DNA of 7,968 nucleotides from Eubacterium sp. GTDB lineage: Bacteria > Bacillota_A > Clostridia > Lachnospirales > Lachnospiraceae. Shown piece by piece: positions 6,591 to 7,968 of this stretch. Within the stretch, counting starts at the first letter, position 1. Each line of letters starts with the position of its first letter. Position numbers and translations under genes: made by a program. The notes beneath the pieces are model-generated. The model made no database searches and was not told where the DNA came from. It saw nothing but the letters and a program-made list of their open reading frames with translations. The stretch covers positions 1 to 7,968 of the forward strand of contig JAFVEX010000168.1 of NCBI GenBank assembly GCA_017475785.1, read 5' to 3'.

Positions 6591-7142
6591 TTATGTCCCT
6601 TTACGAAGGAAGGTTTTCCAGAGCATGGCGTGATCCGTGTTCGGATACTTCAGGTAGTGCCTGCCTGCCTTCGCAAGATACAGCGCCGCCAGATGCGGAG
6701 GCAGTTCCTCCTGCATCCGCGCGATCAGGATCGTTACAGGATGATCGGCGGCGGCGACGGCCTGCTCTACCGGCTCCGCGAACAGATCCAGTGTCAGAAT
6801 CGCCTTGCTTTCGGACAGATTCAGATAGAACGTGATCTCCCGGACAGCCGACTGCGGGTGGATCATATTCGCGGCAGCGCCGATCCGGTTCAGCGCGTAA
6901 AAGCAGTCCAGCGCCTGCGGCGTGTTCGGCATGCAGATGGTGACACGGTCATCCCGCGAGATGCCCATCGCCAGAAACGCGCGGGCAGCCCGCTCAATCC
7001 TCCTGACAAAGCCGGCGTAACTTGTTTTCCGGCCGTAAAGCTCGTAGGCCGGTTCATCAGGATACCGGCGCGCGATGCGCTCGATCATCTGAAACATGGT
7101 AAGAGGCGGGTATTCAAGGTGTGTCCGGACATTTGAGCTCAT
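6591..7142 (-). CDS. N-terminal fragment (183 aa) of the interrupted acyl-CoA synthetase
   Basis: The fragment begins at ATG 7142 and ends at TAA 6593-6591. It carries the typical opening of acyl-CoA synthetases: TMFQMIERIARRYPDEPAYE, then YGRKTSYAGF, the segment RVTICMPNTPQAL, and ALNRIGAAANMIHPQ. This is the first N-terminal subdomain only; the P-loop-like YSGGTSGTPKG, the YGLTE motif and the C-terminal lid are all downstream of the stop. The ribosome binding site is weak (AAGG ten bases upstream). A possible promoter lies about 110 bases upstream. On its own this fragment should have no ligase activity. It may be an unstable product, or the first part of a full enzyme if the stop is an error or is read through. 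Confidence 0.7.
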   Translation of the reverse strand: MSSNVRTHLEYPPLTMFQMIERIARRYPDEPAYELYGRKTSYAGFVRRIERAARAFLAMGISRDDRVTICMPNTPQALDCFYALNRIGAAANMIHPQSAVREITFYLNLSESKAILTLDLFAEPVEQAVAAADHPVTILIARMQEELPPHLAALYLAKAGRHYLKYPNTDHAMLWKTFLRKGT

Positions 7143-7203
7143 GGGTAATCTGCCTTCATTTGATGAATATTGTGTCTCTCGGAAAGCGCGGATCTATTCA
7201 TTT

Positions 7204-7215
7204 CCCGGCGCCGGG
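7204..7215. repeat. Perfect GC palindrome CCCGGCGCCGGG
   Basis: A 12-base self-complementary sequence inside a very GC-rich stretch (7204-7228). It would lie in the untranslated leader of the synthetase transcript if the proposed minus-strand promoter is real. It might be a protein site or part of an RNA structure; its composition also makes chance plausible. Confidence 0.4.
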
Positions 7216-7252
7216 CGGCGCGCGGCGGATGATAGAACAGTTTCTTCTTTAA

Positions 7253-7281
7253 ATAATAACAGTTGAAATCGGCCCGCACAA
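7253..7281 (-). promoter_or_regulatory. Possible sigma-A promoter for the synthetase / acyltransferase-like operon
   Basis: On the minus strand TTGTGC (7281-7276) and TATTAT (7258-7253) are separated by 17 bases, and TG one base ahead of the -10 makes an extended -10. Transcription would start near 7246, leaving a leader of about 104 nt before ATG 7142. The -35 is only a half match, so this is a candidate. Confidence 0.4.
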
Positions 7282-7306
7282 CCGGTTCATGTAAATGAAA
7301 GGCCGG
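7282..7306. promoter_or_regulatory. Imperfect inverted repeat between the divergent promoters
   Basis: CCGGTTCAT (7282-7290) faces ATGAA (7295-7299) and CCGG (7303-7306) across a four-base GTAA centre, with three extra bases on the right side. It touches the -35 of the proposed minus-strand promoter and lies about 38 bases upstream of the rpsL -35, so it could be an operator for either. No regulator gene is present in the window. Confidence 0.3.
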
Positions 7307-7343
7307 GATCGTGCTATTACGGCGCAAAAAACCGAAGTATGAC

Positions 7344-7372
7344 TTGACTTTTCCAACGGATAGCCCTATAAT
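7344..7372 (+). promoter_or_regulatory. Strong sigma-A promoter for rpsL
   Basis: TTGACT (7344-7349) and a perfect TATAAT (7367-7372) are separated by exactly 17 bases, one mismatch from the sigma-A consensus. The start site is expected near 7379-7380, about 176 bases before the rpsL ATG. A promoter of this strength is normal for a ribosomal protein operon. Confidence 0.9.
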
Positions 7373-7383
7373 CATAAAACGTG

Positions 7384-7406
7384 ACTGACCCAACAAAGGG
7401 GTCAGT
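7384..7406 (+). other. Hairpin at the 5' end of the rpsL leader RNA
   Basis: ACTGACCC (7384-7391) and GGGTCAGT (7399-7406) form a perfect eight-pair stem with the loop AACAAAG. It lies about five bases from the predicted transcription start, so the mRNA would begin with this structure, which may protect it from 5'-end decay. A long T run does not follow. Further along the leader, GCAAAACC (7441-7448) with GGGTTTGC (7466-7473), seven of eight pairs, and CGGCTT (7459-7464) with AAGCCG (7481-7486) would exclude each other unless a pseudoknot forms. No known ribosomal-protein leader family was recognised. Confidence 0.55.
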
Positions 7407-7555
7407 GCGTCCTTTTGTGCGCAAAAACAGCGGTTAAGCGGCAAAACCAGGCTTCCCACGGCTTCGGGTTTGCGCGGCACAAGCCGGGTGATTCCGCACA
7501 GAAGAACCACAGATTTAATTGCAGCCGCAAGACTAAAACAGGAGGAAATGAACGA

Positions 7556-7968
7556 ATGCCAACATTTAATCAGTTAGTGAGAAAAGGCCGTCAGACTTCT
7601 GAAAAGAAGTCCACAGCTCCGGCATTGCAGAGAAGCTTCAACTCTCTGAAGAAGAGATCCGTTGAGATGTCCTCTCCGCAGAAGCGCGGCGTGTGCACAG
7701 CGGTCAAGACTGCTACACCGAAGAAGCCGAACTCAGCGCTTCGTAAGATCGCCAGAGTCCGTCTTTCCAACGGAATCGAAGTAACAAGCTATATTCCTGG
7801 TGAGGGACACAACCTTCAGGAGCACAGCGTTGTGCTGATCCGCGGCGGCAGGGTCAAGGATCTGCCGGGTACCAGATATCACATCGTGCGCGGCACGATG
7901 GATACCGCAGGTGTTGCGAACAGACGTCAGGCACGTTCCAAATACTGCGCAAAGAGACCGAAATCGTA
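7556..7968 (+). CDS. rpsL: 30S ribosomal protein S12 (stop codon cut by window edge)
   Basis: This is ribosomal protein S12 of the decoding centre. It starts [12 protein letters not shown] and contains [20 protein letters not shown], the [11 protein letters not shown] loop and GGRVKDLPG, including the Asp that RimO methylthiolates in some bacteria and the Lys residues where streptomycin resistance changes occur; all appear wild type. The ATG at 7556 has AGGAGG (7540-7545) ten bases upstream. There are 137 sense codons, and the last two bases, TA, are probably the start of the stop codon, so the protein is likely complete in length. The C-terminus reads [10 protein letters not shown], with Cys where related sequences that I recall have Gly. 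It is normally first in the str operon (rpsL-rpsG-fusA-tuf), which would continue to the right. Confidence 0.98.
   Translation, partial: MPTFNQLVRKGRQTSEKKSTAPALQRSFNSLKKRSVEMSSPQKRGVCTAVKTATPKKPNSALRKIARVRLSNGIEVTSYIPGEGHNLQEHSVVLIRGGRVKDLPGTRYHIVRGTMDTAGVANRRQARSKYCAKRPKS

Larger units (their letters stand above)
5430..7142 (-). pseudogene. AMP-forming acyl-CoA synthetase interrupted by one in-frame stop
   Basis: Read through, this is a 570-codon adenylate-forming (ANL) ligase of normal family length. A single TAA at 6593-6591 (codon 184) interrupts it. The frame is identical on both sides and no residues seem to be missing: the text runs FLRKGT, stop, then SSSPALPEP and DPDHVAAILYSGGTSG, which is what the family shows before the ATP-binding loop. 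The lesion is therefore a point nonsense change, a strain polymorphism or a sequencing error, rather than a frameshift or deletion. If real, the enzyme is inactive, because the N-terminal part lacks all ATP and CoA motifs. The downstream acyltransferase-like gene keeps its own strong ribosome binding site and could still be made. Confidence 0.72.

Noticed and set aside
6591..6593. Selenocysteine or pyrrolysine recoding of the synthetase stop
   Set aside because: The codon is TAA, which neither system uses, and the position is a variable linker rather than a catalytic site.
5325..7136. Two plus-strand open frames (292 and 263 codons) opposite the acyl-CoA synthetase
   Set aside because: The minus strand carries all the ANL motifs; the plus-strand translations look non-protein-like, rich in Arg, His and Gln.
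7139..7510. A 123-codon minus-strand frame in the divergent region, whose TGA overlaps the synthetase ATG
   Set aside because: The overlap imitates translational coupling, but the frame runs across the rpsL promoter and leader and its translation resembles no protein I know.
7548..7577. Tiny frame ATG AAC GAA starting just after the rpsL Shine-Dalgarno
   Set aside because: It is only nine codons, out of frame with S12 and too close to AGGAGG for good initiation; the ATG at 7556 gives the conserved S12 start.
1..7968. CRISPR arrays, insertion sequences, tRNA or phage genes
   Set aside because: No direct repeat series, transposase motifs, terminal repeats or tRNA-like folds were seen on either strand.

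Overview
The window looks like chromosomal DNA from a moderately GC-rich Clostridia, most likely Lachnospiraceae. The best taxonomic marker is the near-complete ribosomal protein S12 at the right end, whose sequence resembles clostridial S12. Strong AGGAGG-type ribosome binding sites and a textbook sigma-A promoter fit a Firmicute. The assignment comes from recalled family sequences, not from a search.

Left block, about 1-4486, plus strand. Five consecutive reading frames run in one direction with short gaps (1 to 64 nt) and end at a clear intrinsic terminator, so they probably form one transcript. In order: the C-terminal end of an unrecognised protein; a stand-alone C39-like papain-fold cysteine peptidase; a YafJ-type class II glutamine amidotransferase with its Cys at position 2; a MoeB/ThiF-type E1-like adenylyltransferase; and a bifunctional homocysteine S-methyltransferase / methylenetetrahydrofolate reductase (YitJ type). 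The last two suggest sulfur, methionine or one-carbon metabolism. The role of the first three here is not known. No ubiquitin-like sulfur carrier is encoded in the window.

Middle block, 4520-7142, minus strand, convergent with the left block. An AMP-forming acyl-CoA synthetase is followed 22 nt downstream by a small protein of the 2-oxoacid dehydrogenase E2 / chloramphenicol acetyltransferase fold. The synthetase frame is interrupted by one in-frame TAA (6591-6593), with family sequence continuing in the same frame on both sides. It is therefore a nonsense pseudogene, a polymorphism or a sequence error. The E2-like protein has no lipoyl domain and has Glu where the catalytic His of HxxxDG normally sits.

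Right block, 7143-7968. A 413-nt divergent intergenic region holds a possible minus-strand promoter for the synthetase operon, two palindromic elements, a near-consensus sigma-A promoter (TTGACT-17-TATAAT) reading right, and a roughly 176-nt leader that begins with a hairpin. This leads into rpsL, normally first gene of the str operon. rpsL is cut at its final codon by the window edge.

No tRNA, rRNA, CRISPR array, insertion sequence or phage gene was seen. The points most worth checking are the interrupted synthetase with its His-less E2-like partner, and the mixed operon joining a cysteine peptidase, an amidotransferase and an E1-like enzyme to methionine synthesis.
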